Positions 1 through 8,102 of a DNA stretch of 27,081 nucleotides are shown one piece after another. The notes under the pieces are model-generated. The model saw only the letters and a program-made list of their open reading frames with translations. It was not told the DNA's origin and did no database searches. This DNA is from an uncultured Parasphingopyxis sp. (lineage in GTDB: Bacteria; Pseudomonadota; Alphaproteobacteria; Sphingomonadales; Sphingomonadaceae): positions 1 to 27,081 of the forward strand of contig CAJQMX010000178.1 in assembly GCA_905479515.1 (NCBI GenBank), read 5' to 3'. Within the stretch, counting starts at the first letter, position 1. The number at the start of each line of letters is the position of its first letter. A program made the position numbers and the translations under genes.

Positions 1-807
1 CTGACGGCCATCGTCGAACACGCGGACGGGCTTCCAGTCCGGACTGTCACCTGAGAGGCGGTAATCGAAGTTGAGGCCTTCAAGTGTCAGGCCGCGCTCA
101 ATGCGGCCGGTGTCTCTGGCGATCACCCGCTCATTCCTTGCGGTGAGGCCGGCCAGCTCATCGGCCGGATAGCGCCAGGAAAGCGCGGCCATGTAGCCGC
201 CATCCGTGCTTTCCAGTTCCAGATGATAGGTCCGCCGATCGGTGGCGATCATCAAGTTTGTGCGGATACCCGACGAGATGGGTTTAACCAGAACATGCGC
301 GCGGGCGGTGTTGCCGGAGCCGGAGATCGTGTCGCCGACCACCCAGCGCACCGTGTCACCCGCTGAGACTGAAACGAGTTCCTCACCGGGCTGCAGCGCG
401 ATGTCGCTGACCTGGCCGGGGCTGGCATAGAGCCGGAAAAGCGCACCTTCGGTATATGGATAGACCTGGATTGCGTTCACATAGCCATCGACCGAGGGTT
501 CGATCAGGGCGCTGCTGCGGCCTTGCTGGATCGCTTCGGCGGCAGAAACGGGTTGGGCGCTAACGGTGCGGGTATCGGTCCGGGTCACGCTGCCATCAGC
601 ATTTGCGGTGATACTCGCGCCGACGGGCATCATCTGGCCGGGCAGCGGCAGCGGTATAGCGGTTTCGACAATTTCCACCGGATAGTCAGTCTCATCTTCG
701 ACCGGCGTTGCAGCGACAAAGGCGCTGGCGTCGATGGGTTCGTGTTCGGTCGTGGCGCAGGCGGTGGTGAGCGCGAGGGCGGATGTGGCGAGTAGAATAC
801 GAAGCAT
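1..807 (-). CDS. trbG: TrbG, VirB9-like conjugal transfer protein (3' end outside window)
   Basis: Outer-membrane-associated component of the Trb type IV secretion channel (VirB9/TrbG family). I translated it from the ATG at 805-807; the frame stays open to position 1, giving 269 codons, so the C-terminus is missing. The N-terminus (MLRILLATSALALTTAC) is a signal peptide with a poor lipobox (T at -3). Family features are visible: VYPYTEGALFRLYASPG, then LQPGEELVSVSAGDTVRW, TDRRTYHLELEST and ALSWRYPADEL, the usual core of TrbG. It follows trbF after 5 nt and is probably translationally linked to it. TrbI, which normally follows, would lie outside the window. Confidence 0.93.
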   Translation of the reverse strand, partial: MLRILLATSALALTTACATTEHEPIDASAFVAATPVEDETDYPVEIVETAIPLPLPGQMMPVGASITANADGSVTRTDTRTVSAQPVSAAEAIQQGRSSALIEPSVDGYVNAIQVYPYTEGALFRLYASPGQVSDIALQPGEELVSVSAGDTVRWVVGDTISGSGNTARAHVLVKPISSGIRTNLMIATDRRTYHLELESTDGGYMAALSWRYPADELAGLTARNERVIARDTGRIERGLTLEGLNFDYRLSGDSPDWKPVRVFDDGRQ

Positions 808-812
808 GGGGA

Positions 813-1505
813 TCATTCTCCTGTGACAAGGTCCTGACCCCAGTTCAGGGCATGGACATAAAGGCCGAGCGGATTGGCGCGGAGCGTCTCTGCGTCGGTG
901 GGTGGTTGGGTGATGATTGTGAAATTGCCGGTGAACCTTTGGGCGCTGACGAGCGCACCATTCTCATAGGTCTTCTCGATCCAGCGGGCCTGGAAGCTGT
1001 CCTCCGAGACGCGAACCACGCTGACCACGTCCACGGTGCGGGATTTGCGCCCGACATCGGCGAAAGGATCATTGGCGGAGGCGTATTCGTTGAGCGTGGT
1101 GGCGGCGCGGTCGGTCACGAAGTCATAGGCGCGCAGCCAGTTCTCGCGGACGACGACAGGGTCAACGGAAAGCCCCCGGACATGTTCTATGAAGTTCGCA
1201 AGGTGATGGGCGATCTGGGCATCGGTCGGCGTGTAGCTTGTCGTGGCCGGAGCCACAGCGCGGGCCGCACCCGTCTCATCGACTTCGACCACATAGGGCG
1301 TGACGGTGGATTGCATCGAGCGCCAGACCAGCGCGCCGGAGGTGACGAAGCAGAGCCCGAGACAGCCGAGCGCCATGAGCCGCCAGTTCTTCGCCTGCAC
1401 GCGGGCGGAGCCTATTCTTTCATCCCAGACCTGTCCGGCCTTCTGATATGGCGTCTCGGGGAACGGGCTGCGGCCGTAGCTTGAAGATGAACGCTTGAAC
1501 GCCAT
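813..1505 (-). CDS. trbF: TrbF, VirB8-like conjugal transfer protein
   Basis: Bitopic inner-membrane protein of 230 aa that bridges the ATPases and the periplasmic core of the type IV secretion system (VirB8/TrbF family). A short cytoplasmic N-terminus (MAFKRSSSSYGRSPFPETPYQ) is followed by one membrane segment at about residues 43-62 (LMALGCLGLCFVTSGALVW). A periplasmic domain follows with VTPYVVEVDETG and, near the end, NPLGLYVHALNWGQDL, which is typical for TrbF. The start is fixed by a strong Shine-Dalgarno AGGAGG at 1514-1519, 8 nt upstream. The odd feature is a partial second copy of its 5' end immediately upstream (1509-1709). Confidence 0.93.
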   Translation of the reverse strand: MAFKRSSSSYGRSPFPETPYQKAGQVWDERIGSARVQAKNWRLMALGCLGLCFVTSGALVWRSMQSTVTPYVVEVDETGAARAVAPATTSYTPTDAQIAHHLANFIEHVRGLSVDPVVVRENWLRAYDFVTDRAATTLNEYASANDPFADVGRKSRTVDVVSVVRVSEDSFQARWIEKTYENGALVSAQRFTGNFTIITQPPTDAETLRANPLGLYVHALNWGQDLVTGE

Positions 1506-1508
1506 AGA

Positions 1509-1709
1509 TCAGACCTCCTGTCTTGTTGGGTTGAAGCGGGAGCCTGCGGGCCGCTGCCGCGGCGTTCTTCGCCTACAATCCATCCCCCGGATGGATTGTT
1601 TTGCCTGCGGCAAACCGGCTGCGAACTCCCAGATCTGGCCCGCCTTCTGGTAAGGCGTTTCGGGAAACGGGCTTGGTCCATAGCTGGAGGAGGATCGCCT
1701 GAAAGCCAT
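1509..1709 (-). pseudogene. Remnant of a second trbF 5' end (66-codon ORF)
   Basis: The first 28 codons read MAFRRSSSSYGPSPFPETPY and on to QIWE, matching the N-terminus of the intact TrbF with only conservative changes. At DNA level the two copies differ mostly at third codon positions, so this is an old paralogue or a recombination scar rather than a fresh duplication. After about 85 nt the similarity stops and the frame runs through two palindromes into Arg/Pro-rich nonsense, ending 3 nt before the real trbF start. The ATG lies 3 nt after the trbL stop, exactly where trbF would be expected. A short leader peptide that helps translational coupling is possible, but I favour a decayed fragment. 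Confidence 0.75.
1575..1614. repeat. Two adjacent palindromes inside the trbF remnant
   Basis: Arms ACAATCCATCC (1575-1585) and GGATGGATTGT (1589-1599) form a perfect 11-bp inverted repeat with a 3-nt centre. It is directly followed by TTTGCC (1600-1605) and GGCAAA (1609-1614), a 6-bp inverted repeat, also with a 3-nt centre. Both lie where the trbF similarity ends. They could be a mobile palindromic unit, a leftover of an insertion, or an mRNA processing or stalling hairpin between trbL and trbF. No poly-T tract follows on either strand, so a classical terminator is unlikely. Confidence 0.8.
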
Positions 1710-1712
1710 CGT

Positions 1713-3029
1713 CTAGTCGTCCTTGTCTCTGAGGGTGGGGTTTGCGCCCGAAGCGCCGCGATCACCGTCGCGCAGGGAGTGCGCGGCCATCTGGCCTGCC
1801 TGTCCCATGCGCTGGCTCGCCTGCATGCGCCGCGCCCAGCCGGGGCTTTGGCTTGATGATGATCCGGAGGCAGAGTTTTGCATGGACGCGGCCTCAGACC
1901 CGCCGGTGGCGCGCCAGGCGCCCTGACTGCCGCGTTGGTAGGCGTCTCTGAGGGCTTGAGCCGGGCGCGATGCTGTGCGACGCATAGCGTCGCCGCCTGC
2001 ACGGGCGACACCGGCAAGGCCTGCGGCGACGCCCGCTGCGCCGGATGCGCCAGAGGCGACCGATCCCAGCGTATAAGAAGTGCGCGCCGCGCCGGCCATG
2101 CTGGCGCCGGCCTTGACGGCGGAGGACGCCCCGCCCGCGACGGCGCCGACGGCAGCGCGGCCGCCCATCCCGGCGACATAGGTTCCGGCTGTGACACCGG
2201 CGGCCGCGCCTGCGGCGGAACCCGCGCCGAGTTGCGGCGCACCGGTGATCAGGCCGGAGGCGATGCCGGGCGCAAAGATGCCCATCCAGAAGAAGACGAT
2301 CGCGGCGAGCACCGTGCCCATGACTTGCGCGAGCGTCACATCATCGCCGGTACGGAACGCATCGGTCACGGATGAGAAGAGCGTCGAGCCGATGCCAATA
2401 ATGACGGCAAGCACCATCAGCTTGATGCCCGAGGTGATGACATTGCCGAGGACGCGTTCAGCCAGGAACGTCGTCTTGTTCCAGAGCGCAAACGGCACGA
2501 GCACGAACCCGGCGAGCGTCGTCAGCTTGAACTCCAGGATCGTGATGAAGAGCTGCACGGCCAGCACGAAGAAGGCGACCATGATGATCGCCCAGGCGAT
2601 GAACATCACCGCGATCATGATGAAGTTATGGAAGAAGGAGATTGGCCCCAGCATGTCGCTGATCTCTTCCAAGAGCGGCTGACCGGCGTCGAGACCGACA
2701 CTGGCGATGAAGCCGGGGCGCAGGAGATCATCGGCGGTCATGGTCCCGCCGCCAGCGGTCACGCCAAGCTCCGCGAAACTGTCAAAGACGATCCCTGCGA
2801 GAAGAGAGAAATTGCCAATGATGAAGGCGAAGAAGCCGACATAGAGCACCTTCTTGAGGAGCCCGGCGATCACGTCCGTGTTCTGGGAGAGCGCCCAGAA
2901 CAGGCCTGCCAGCGTAATGTCGATAGCGATGAGCGTGGTCGACAGGTATGCGACATCGCCCGCCAGCAGGCCGAACCCGCTGTCAATGTAGGCGATAAAG
3001 GTCGCGAGAAATGTGTCGATCACGTCCAT
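1713..3029 (-). CDS. trbL: TrbL, polytopic VirB6-like transfer protein
   Basis: Polytopic inner-membrane subunit (438 aa) of the conjugation channel, VirB6/TrbL family. The first ~270 residues hold several membrane segments, for example FFAFIIGNFSLLAGIVF, FIMIAVMFIAWAIIMVAFF and LMVLAVIIGIGSTLF. The conserved block LTTLAGFVLVPFALWNKTTF is characteristic of TrbL. The last ~165 residues are a Gly/Ala/Ser-rich, low-complexity tail ending in a charged stretch, also usual for the family. The gene starts 6 nt after the trbJ stop, so no trbK (entry-exclusion lipoprotein) lies between them, unlike RP4. Confidence 0.93.
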   Translation of the reverse strand: MDVIDTFLATFIAYIDSGFGLLAGDVAYLSTTLIAIDITLAGLFWALSQNTDVIAGLLKKVLYVGFFAFIIGNFSLLAGIVFDSFAELGVTAGGGTMTADDLLRPGFIASVGLDAGQPLLEEISDMLGPISFFHNFIMIAVMFIAWAIIMVAFFVLAVQLFITILEFKLTTLAGFVLVPFALWNKTTFLAERVLGNVITSGIKLMVLAVIIGIGSTLFSSVTDAFRTGDDVTLAQVMGTVLAAIVFFWMGIFAPGIASGLITGAPQLGAGSAAGAAAGVTAGTYVAGMGGRAAVGAVAGGASSAVKAGASMAGAARTSYTLGSVASGASGAAGVAAGLAGVARAGGDAMRRTASRPAQALRDAYQRGSQGAWRATGGSEAASMQNSASGSSSSQSPGWARRMQASQRMGQAGQMAAHSLRDGDRGASGANPTLRDKDD

Positions 3030-3035
3030 GGGGCG

Positions 3036-3734
3036 CTACTCTGCGAGGAAGGCCCGGGTGCGGGCGCGGCCGCGTTCGGCCTCGGCCAGCTGGCGCGCGC
3101 GTTCCAGCGCCTCGGCGCGGTAATGGGCGGCCATCATGGCTTCCATCTGCATCAGCTGCTCAGTCTGCAGGGCCTCGATCTGGTTTCCCGCCTGCGCGAC
3201 CTGGAGATTGCCGACGGCGGACTGGCTGTCGGCGATCAGCCGGCCGAGACTGTCACTGTCAGCCCGCGCTGTGGAGACGACCTGCGCCGTGACGGTCAGA
3301 CTGTCCCGGTAAGCCGTGCGGGACTGACGCCAGCGGGCGCGGGCCTCTTCGACGAGGACGGCCTGGCGCGGCGGTTCACTGCCATAGTCTTCAGGGTACA
3401 CCTCTTCATACTCGCGCTCGATTTCCTCGACGCGGTAGCCGATGCCTTCGGCCTCGCGCATCAGCTCCTCGATGCGGCGCATGCGGCGCAATATGTCGTC
3501 GACGATACTATCGGGCAGCGCCTCCAGATCGCGCGCCATGTTCTCCAGCATCTCGATTTCATGGGTGAGCTGCTGGATTTGCTGGTTCACTTCCTGAAGC
3601 GACCGGATCGCCTGGTAGATGTTCTGGATGTGATTGGCCGGGTCATAGACCGTCCATTGGGCGGCGGCTGGCGGGGCGATGAGGATGGAGAGCGGCGCGG
3701 CGCAAATGAGGGCGGAGGCAAGGAAGCGTTTCAT
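3036..3734 (-). CDS. trbJ: TrbJ, VirB5-like periplasmic transfer protein
   Basis: Periplasmic, pilus-associated protein (232 aa; VirB5/TrbJ family). A Sec signal peptide ends at about PPAAAQW, followed by the family signature WTVYDPANHIQNIYQAIRSL and a long, mostly helical and coiled region rich in Glu/Gln/Arg. The ATG follows the trbE stop by 9 nt; the TAG of trbE is part of the TAGGAG Shine-Dalgarno, so translation is coupled. The signal peptide has no clear lipobox. Confidence 0.92.
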   Translation of the reverse strand: MKRFLASALICAAPLSILIAPPAAAQWTVYDPANHIQNIYQAIRSLQEVNQQIQQLTHEIEMLENMARDLEALPDSIVDDILRRMRRIEELMREAEGIGYRVEEIEREYEEVYPEDYGSEPPRQAVLVEEARARWRQSRTAYRDSLTVTAQVVSTARADSDSLGRLIADSQSAVGNLQVAQAGNQIEALQTEQLMQMEAMMAAHYRAEALERARQLAEAERGRARTRAFLAE

Positions 3735-3743
3735 CGGGGGCTC

Positions 3744-6209
3744 CTATTCGGCGGCGATGGCGTGGACTGATTGGATCGGATCGGCGGCTTCAGGCGCATG
3801 GCCGGGCCAGCGGGTGAGCAGCTCAGCCGCCCAGGGCAGGCCTTTCTCGATCAGCCAGCAGGCAGCAAAGCCGTCGCCTTCCGTCTCGGCCCAGATGCGG
3901 TCCATGCGGGCCTGATTTTCCGGCGAGGACGCCCCGCAAACCGAGAGGGCGATGGGTCCAAGTCCCAGATCAAAGACGCGCGCGCCGAGGGGTGACTGGT
4001 AATAATAGTCGCGCTTCGGCGTGGCTCTTGAGATCAGTTCGATCTGGCGGGTATTGAGTCCGAAGCGCTCATAGGTCTCTTTCGATTGCGGTTCCTGCGC
4101 GCGTTCATTCGGGAGGAAGATCCGTGTCGGACAGGACTCGACGAGTGCAGGCGCGATGCTTGAGTTCGCGATGTCGGCCAGGCTTTGTGTTGCGAACACG
4201 ACAGACACGTTCTTCTTGCGCAGGGTTTTGAGCCATTCGCGAATGCGCGCCGCGAACATCGGATCATCGAGGAACAGCCAGGCTTCATCTAGGATGAGCA
4301 GCGTTGGTTTGCCGGTGAACCGGGCTTCAAGTCGGTGGAACAGGTAAGTGATGACGGGGGCGACCGCGCCTTTCGCGTGCATCAGCTCTTCCATCTCGAA
4401 ACAGACTGTATCGGCGAGGGCGAGGCTCTCCTGATCGGCATCGAGAAGGCGGCCATGCGGGCCTTCCAGCGTGAACGGGTGGAGCGCCGATTTGAGCGTG
4501 TCGTCCTGCAGCATCAGGCTGAGGCCTGTCAGCGTGCGTTCGTTTTCAGGCGCTGAGCTGAGAGACTGGATCGCTTCCCAGAGCCGGGCTTTCAGGTCCG
4601 GCGTCATGCTGACGCCTTCATTTGTGCAGAGACCTGTCAGCCAGTCAGCGGCGAAACTCGCGCCATGTTCGGTGTCGATGTCCTTCAGGGGCTGGAGGCT
4701 TGGGGCGTTCGAACTGCCAAGGTCGATATGCGCGCCGCCCATGCAAAGCGTTGCAGCGCGCGCGGACCGGCCCTTGTCGAAGATGAAGACCTGGGCGTTT
4801 GTGTAGCGCTTCCATTGCAGGGCGAGCAGGGACAGGAGCACGGACTTGCCCGCGCCGGTGGGACCGACGACAAGCGTATGACCAACATCGCCAATGTGGA
4901 GATTTAGGCGGAACGGTGTTGTGCCGTCGGTCTGTGCCTGGATGAGCGCAGGGGCTTGTAGGTGTCGATTGGCGTCTTCGCCCGCCCAGACCGCAGACAG
5001 CGGCACCATATGGGCCAGGTTCAGCGTGTGCAGGATGGGCTGACGGACATTGGCATACGGATGACCGGGCAAGCTCCCGAGCCAGGCATCGACGGCGTTC
5101 AGGGTCTCGCGGATTGCGGTGAAGCCGCGGCCATTCACGATGCGCTCGGCCACGCGGATATGTTCGTCCACCACGCGCCGGTCGGGATCGGCGACAGTGA
5201 TCGTTGTGGTCACATAGCCATAGGAGACAAGGTCGGAGCCGAGTTCCTGTAGCGCGGCGTCGGCATCACCCGCCTTATTGTCGGCGTCATTGTCTACGAG
5301 GGCCGCCTGTTCATTGAACAGGGTCTCGCGCAGGACCGCGCCGATCGATTTGCGTTTGGCGAACCAGTGGCGGCGCTTCTTTCCGAGCACTTTTTCAGCT
5401 TCGGCCTTGTCCATGGCGATGAAGCGCGTTGCCCAGCGATAGGCAAAACCCTGCCGGTTCAGCTCATCAAGGATGCCCGGCAGGGTCGAGGCCGGAAAAC
5501 CGAGAATGGTCAGCGTGCGCAAATGCGCGTCACCGATCATCGGCTCCAGCCCGCCAGCGAAGGGCTCATCGGCGAGCACGGCGTCGAGGAAGACCGGCAG
5601 CTCAGGCGTCACAACAGGATGGCGCTTGATCGAGATGGTCGAGTGGAGATAGGTCAGCGTCTCATCGTCAGTTAGCTTACCAATCTCGGCGAGGCAGGTG
5701 GAAAGGAGATCGAAGACGCGGTCCGCGTGCTGCTGGAACGTCTCCAGCCGGTGCCGCCAGGTCGCGGCATCTTCGGTCTCAGCGCGCTGGATCAGCGCCT
5801 TCTCGGCGCGGCCCGTCGCATCGGCAGGCGGTAGCCAGAGGAGGTTTAGATAGTAGGCACTCTCGAACCGGGCGCCGCTTTCTTCGGCTTGCAGCGCGCG
5901 TTCCTGATCGATGAGCCAGGACAGCGCATCTGGAAACTCCGCCTCCGGATAGTCATGCACCTCGTGGCGCTGCGCCTCGAAGAAGAGCGCCCAGCCTGAG
6001 CCAAACCGGCGCAGGACATTGTTGACCCGGGCCATAACCGAGACGAGTTCTTCCTCGGTCGAACTTTCAAGGTCAGGGCCACGATATTTGAATGTCGTCT
6101 GGAAGCTGCCGTCCTTGTTGAGGACGACGCCCGGCGCAACGAGACAGGCCCATGGTAGATAGTCGGCGAGAAGCGTTGGTGTGTCGGCATATTCACGCAA
6201 GTTCAGCAT
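3744..6209 (-). CDS. trbE: TrbE, VirB4-like T4SS ATPase
   Basis: Large cytoplasmic ATPase (821 aa, normal length) that powers assembly and substrate transfer in the Trb system (VirB4/TrbE family). Walker A is GPTGAGKS at residues 449-456 and Walker B is LLILDEAW at about 637-644; downstream VVFATQSLADI and YYYQSPLGARVFDLGL are typical of the family. The N-terminal ~250 residues form the CagE/TrbE/VirB domain (LREYADTPTLLADYLPW). The ATG overlaps the 3' end of trbD by 7 nt. Confidence 0.96.
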   Translation of the reverse strand: MLNLREYADTPTLLADYLPWACLVAPGVVLNKDGSFQTTFKYRGPDLESSTEEELVSVMARVNNVLRRFGSGWALFFEAQRHEVHDYPEAEFPDALSWLIDQERALQAEESGARFESAYYLNLLWLPPADATGRAEKALIQRAETEDAATWRHRLETFQQHADRVFDLLSTCLAEIGKLTDDETLTYLHSTISIKRHPVVTPELPVFLDAVLADEPFAGGLEPMIGDAHLRTLTILGFPASTLPGILDELNRQGFAYRWATRFIAMDKAEAEKVLGKKRRHWFAKRKSIGAVLRETLFNEQAALVDNDADNKAGDADAALQELGSDLVSYGYVTTTITVADPDRRVVDEHIRVAERIVNGRGFTAIRETLNAVDAWLGSLPGHPYANVRQPILHTLNLAHMVPLSAVWAGEDANRHLQAPALIQAQTDGTTPFRLNLHIGDVGHTLVVGPTGAGKSVLLSLLALQWKRYTNAQVFIFDKGRSARAATLCMGGAHIDLGSSNAPSLQPLKDIDTEHGASFAADWLTGLCTNEGVSMTPDLKARLWEAIQSLSSAPENERTLTGLSLMLQDDTLKSALHPFTLEGPHGRLLDADQESLALADTVCFEMEELMHAKGAVAPVITYLFHRLEARFTGKPTLLILDEAWLFLDDPMFAARIREWLKTLRKKNVSVVFATQSLADIANSSIAPALVESCPTRIFLPNERAQEPQSKETYERFGLNTRQIELISRATPKRDYYYQSPLGARVFDLGLGPIALSVCGASSPENQARMDRIWAETEGDGFAACWLIEKGLPWAAELLTRWPGHAPEAADPIQSVHAIAAE

Positions 6210-6457
6210 GTCAGATGCTCCTTGTGGCGCGTCGAACGGCTCGCAACGGCCATGAAATCCGGATCAGACCGCGCCATGAACACGGCCGCTGAATGCCCGA
6301 CGGTCCAGAGCACGAGGCCCGGTATCCAGAGCTGGAGCCCAAGGCCGACCGCGGCAGCGAGCGTCCCGATGGCGATGGCGGCCGTGCGCGGTGCGCCCGC
6401 CATCAGGATCGGCTCGGTCAGCGAGCGATGGAGGGGGATTTCATAGCCTTCCGCCAC
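6203..6457 (-). CDS. trbD: TrbD, VirB3-like membrane protein
   Basis: Small inner-membrane protein (84 aa) of the VirB3/TrbD family, with the signature EIPLHRSLTEPILMAGAPR followed by one membrane hairpin (residues ~25-60). The start is a GTG whose G is also the last base of the trbC TAG stop, which is strong evidence for coupled translation and for this non-ATG start. The 3' end overlaps trbE. Confidence 0.92.
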   Translation of the reverse strand: MAEGYEIPLHRSLTEPILMAGAPRTAAIAIGTLAAAVGLGLQLWIPGLVLWTVGHSAAVFMARSDPDFMAVASRSTRHKEHLTC

Positions 6458-6792
6458 TAGACCAGCGCTCCGCCGCCAAAGCTGAAGAAAGTCAGGAAGA
6501 AGCTGGTGGCGGCGAAGGCGATCGAAAGACCGAACACAATCTGGATCAGCTTTCGCATCCCGCCGCTGGTCTCTCCGAAAGCCAAGGTCAGACCGGTCAG
6601 CGTAATGATGATCACCGCGACGATCCGCGCGACGGGCCCTTCAATAGATTGCAGGATCTGATCGAGCGGACCTTCCCAGGGCATGCCGGAGCCTGCTGCA
6701 TGGGCGGGACCGGCGATCATCAGGCCGAGGCCGATACAGGCCGCGACCTGAACCGTTCGGTTTACGGTCTGAAGGTGGGTGTAGAGGGTCAT
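6457..6792 (-). CDS. trbC: TrbC, conjugative pilin precursor
   Basis: VirB2/TrbC-type prepilin (111 aa). A signal peptide ends at GPAHAAG, followed by two hydrophobic helices (ARIVAVIIITLTGLTLAF and IVFGLSIAFAATSFFLTFF) joined by a short polar loop (GETSGGMRK). In RP4 the pilin is trimmed at its C-terminus and cyclised by TraF; a TraF homologue is encoded at 26391-26966 in this same window. The ATG overlaps the trbB stop in an ATGA. Confidence 0.93.
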   Translation of the reverse strand: MTLYTHLQTVNRTVQVAACIGLGLMIAGPAHAAGSGMPWEGPLDQILQSIEGPVARIVAVIIITLTGLTLAFGETSGGMRKLIQIVFGLSIAFAATSFFLTFFSFGGGALV

Positions 6793-7784
6793 AGTGTTTC
6801 TCCATGTTGGACGAGGGACAAAGAGCGGGAGACGAGCGGCTGGGTCTGGTAGCCCTCGCCGTCAAAGCCGGTGACGCGGAGTGCCTCTTCAACGCGGCGC
6901 TGGCCGCCCGCGCGGCTCATGAACACGACGACGTCAATCGCCTCTGCGATGAGGTCGAAGGGCGCGCGCGGTGTGGCTTCCAGTGTCAGCTGTTCAAGCC
7001 GCGCTAGCGCGCCGTGGGCGGAGTTCGCATGCAGCGTGGTGATCCCGCCGGGATGGCCGGTGTTCCAGGCTTTGAGCAGGTCGAGCGCTTCAGCCCCGCG
7101 CACTTCGCCGATAATGATCCGGTCGGGGCGCAGGCGCAGGGTCGAGCGGACAAGGTCCTGCAGGCTGGTGCTGCCGCGATGGGTTCTGAGCTGGACGACA
7201 TTGGGTGCGGCGCAGCGCAGCTCCCGCGTGTCTTCAAGGATGACGATGCGGTCGTCATGTAGTGAGGGCTCTGCCAGCAAGGCATTGGTAAATGTCGTCT
7301 TGCCAGAGGACGTGCCGCCGGCGATCAGAATGTTCGCATGCGTTGCAATCGCGTCCTTGAGCGCTTGGGCCAGCGCAGGCGCCAGCGCGCCCTGGGTGAC
7401 ATAGTCGCCGAGTTCAAACGGTGTGGTCGCAGGCTTGCGGATGGAGAAACATGGCGCGGTTGAGACGGGTGGGAGAAGCCCTTCAAACCGCTCGCCGCTG
7501 CCGGGGAGTTCAGCAGAGATAATCGGGGAGGTGCGGTTTGCGGCTACTCCCACCCCAGAGGCCACGAGCCGGATGACGCGCTCGCGGTCGGAAGACGGGA
7601 GAGTGTGTTCAGAGATGATGAGGCCGATGCCAGCCTTCTCGATCCAGACCGATCCATCAGGATTGGCCATGATTTCGATCGTATCTGGCGCTTCCAGCGC
7701 TTCGCGCACCACAGAACAGAACGCGGTGCGCAGCATTGCGCTGCGACGGTCTTCTGTTTCGCTTTGGTGCGCGGGCTTGTCCAT
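6789..7784 (-). CDS. trbB: TrbB, VirB11-like secretion ATPase
   Basis: Hexameric traffic ATPase (331 aa; VirB11/TrbB family) at the cytoplasmic base of the channel. Walker A is GGTSSGKTT at residues 156-164, the Walker B region is RIIIGEVRGAEALDLL at about 222-237, and the His box GHPGGITTLHAN ends near 254. This is the first gene of the operon. Its Shine-Dalgarno AGGAG (7794-7798) is followed by a 9-nt gap, and a 22-bp dyad abuts it upstream. The traG (coupling protein) and CopG-type genes that often precede trbB are not here. Confidence 0.96.
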   Translation of the reverse strand: MDKPAHQSETEDRRSAMLRTAFCSVVREALEAPDTIEIMANPDGSVWIEKAGIGLIISEHTLPSSDRERVIRLVASGVGVAANRTSPIISAELPGSGERFEGLLPPVSTAPCFSIRKPATTPFELGDYVTQGALAPALAQALKDAIATHANILIAGGTSSGKTTFTNALLAEPSLHDDRIVILEDTRELRCAAPNVVQLRTHRGSTSLQDLVRSTLRLRPDRIIIGEVRGAEALDLLKAWNTGHPGGITTLHANSAHGALARLEQLTLEATPRAPFDLIAEAIDVVVFMSRAGGQRRVEEALRVTGFDGEGYQTQPLVSRSLSLVQHGETL

Positions 7785-7798
7785 TTCATAAGGCTCCT

Positions 7799-7820
7799 GT
7801 CACTCACGTTTCCGAGTGAC
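7799..7820. promoter_or_regulatory. 22-bp dyad at the trbB ribosome site
   Basis: GTCACTC (7799-7805), an 8-nt spacer, then GAGTGAC (7814-7820): a perfect 7-bp inverted repeat. It directly abuts the trbB Shine-Dalgarno, so it could be an operator for a trb repressor or an mRNA hairpin that limits trbB translation. The 7-8-7 layout is the same as that of the second dyad at 7914-7937, although the half-site sequences differ. Confidence 0.55.
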
Positions 7821-7913
7821 CAAAGCCTGACAGCCCATGCGATTTTCGGGGAGTGGGACTGCGGGCCATATCCAGCAACGCCCCGCGACCTGCTGCAGAT
7901 GAATGCAAACGCG

Positions 7914-7937
7914 AACCTGTAACTATTGCTACAGGTT
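7914..7937. promoter_or_regulatory. Lux-box-like dyad upstream of the FseA-like gene
   Basis: AACCTGTA (7914-7921), an 8-nt spacer, then TACAGGTT (7930-7937): a perfect 8-bp inverted repeat. The half-site ACCTGTA equals that of the classical Vibrio lux box, but the spacer is 8 nt instead of 6, so binding by a LuxR-type protein is uncertain. It lies about 165 nt upstream of the activator start. Confidence 0.55.
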
Positions 7938-8102
7938 GCGACTGTAAAAATCCCTCATGAGGAGAGTTTGAATAGTGATCAGATGCTCAAATTATTCCCG
8001 TAAGATGCTGTTCATGCATTAAGTAATCTGCGCGTATGAATTCAGTCTTCAATTTCAGGTTGGCACTCATCTTGCTGAATTCCCCTGTGAAGGGAGCTGA
8101 TG

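Larger units (their letters stand above)
7785..8102. other. Divergent intergenic region between trbB and the FseA-like gene
   Basis: About 318 nt without a convincing gene, holding two 22-bp dyads (entered separately). A third inverted repeat, GAATTCAG (8038-8045) / CTGAATTC (8075-8082), would form a leader hairpin just before the ribosome site of the downstream gene. I could not identify a confident -35/-10 pair for either direction; TTGAAT near 7970 with an AT-rich box 17 nt later is the best but weak candidate for the plus strand. It probably holds the promoters of the trb operon and of the activator gene. Confidence 0.6.

Noticed and set aside
1412..2242. 276-codon open frame on the minus strand overlapping trbL and trbF
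   Set aside because: Arg/Pro/Ala-rich translation with no family pattern; it is the out-of-frame shadow of trbL, which has clear domain matches.
7918..7933. TGT-N10-ACA match that could be read as a NifA upstream activator site
   Set aside because: The motif is short and arises from the longer AACCTGTA/TACAGGTT dyad; no sigma-54 promoter or nif context is present.
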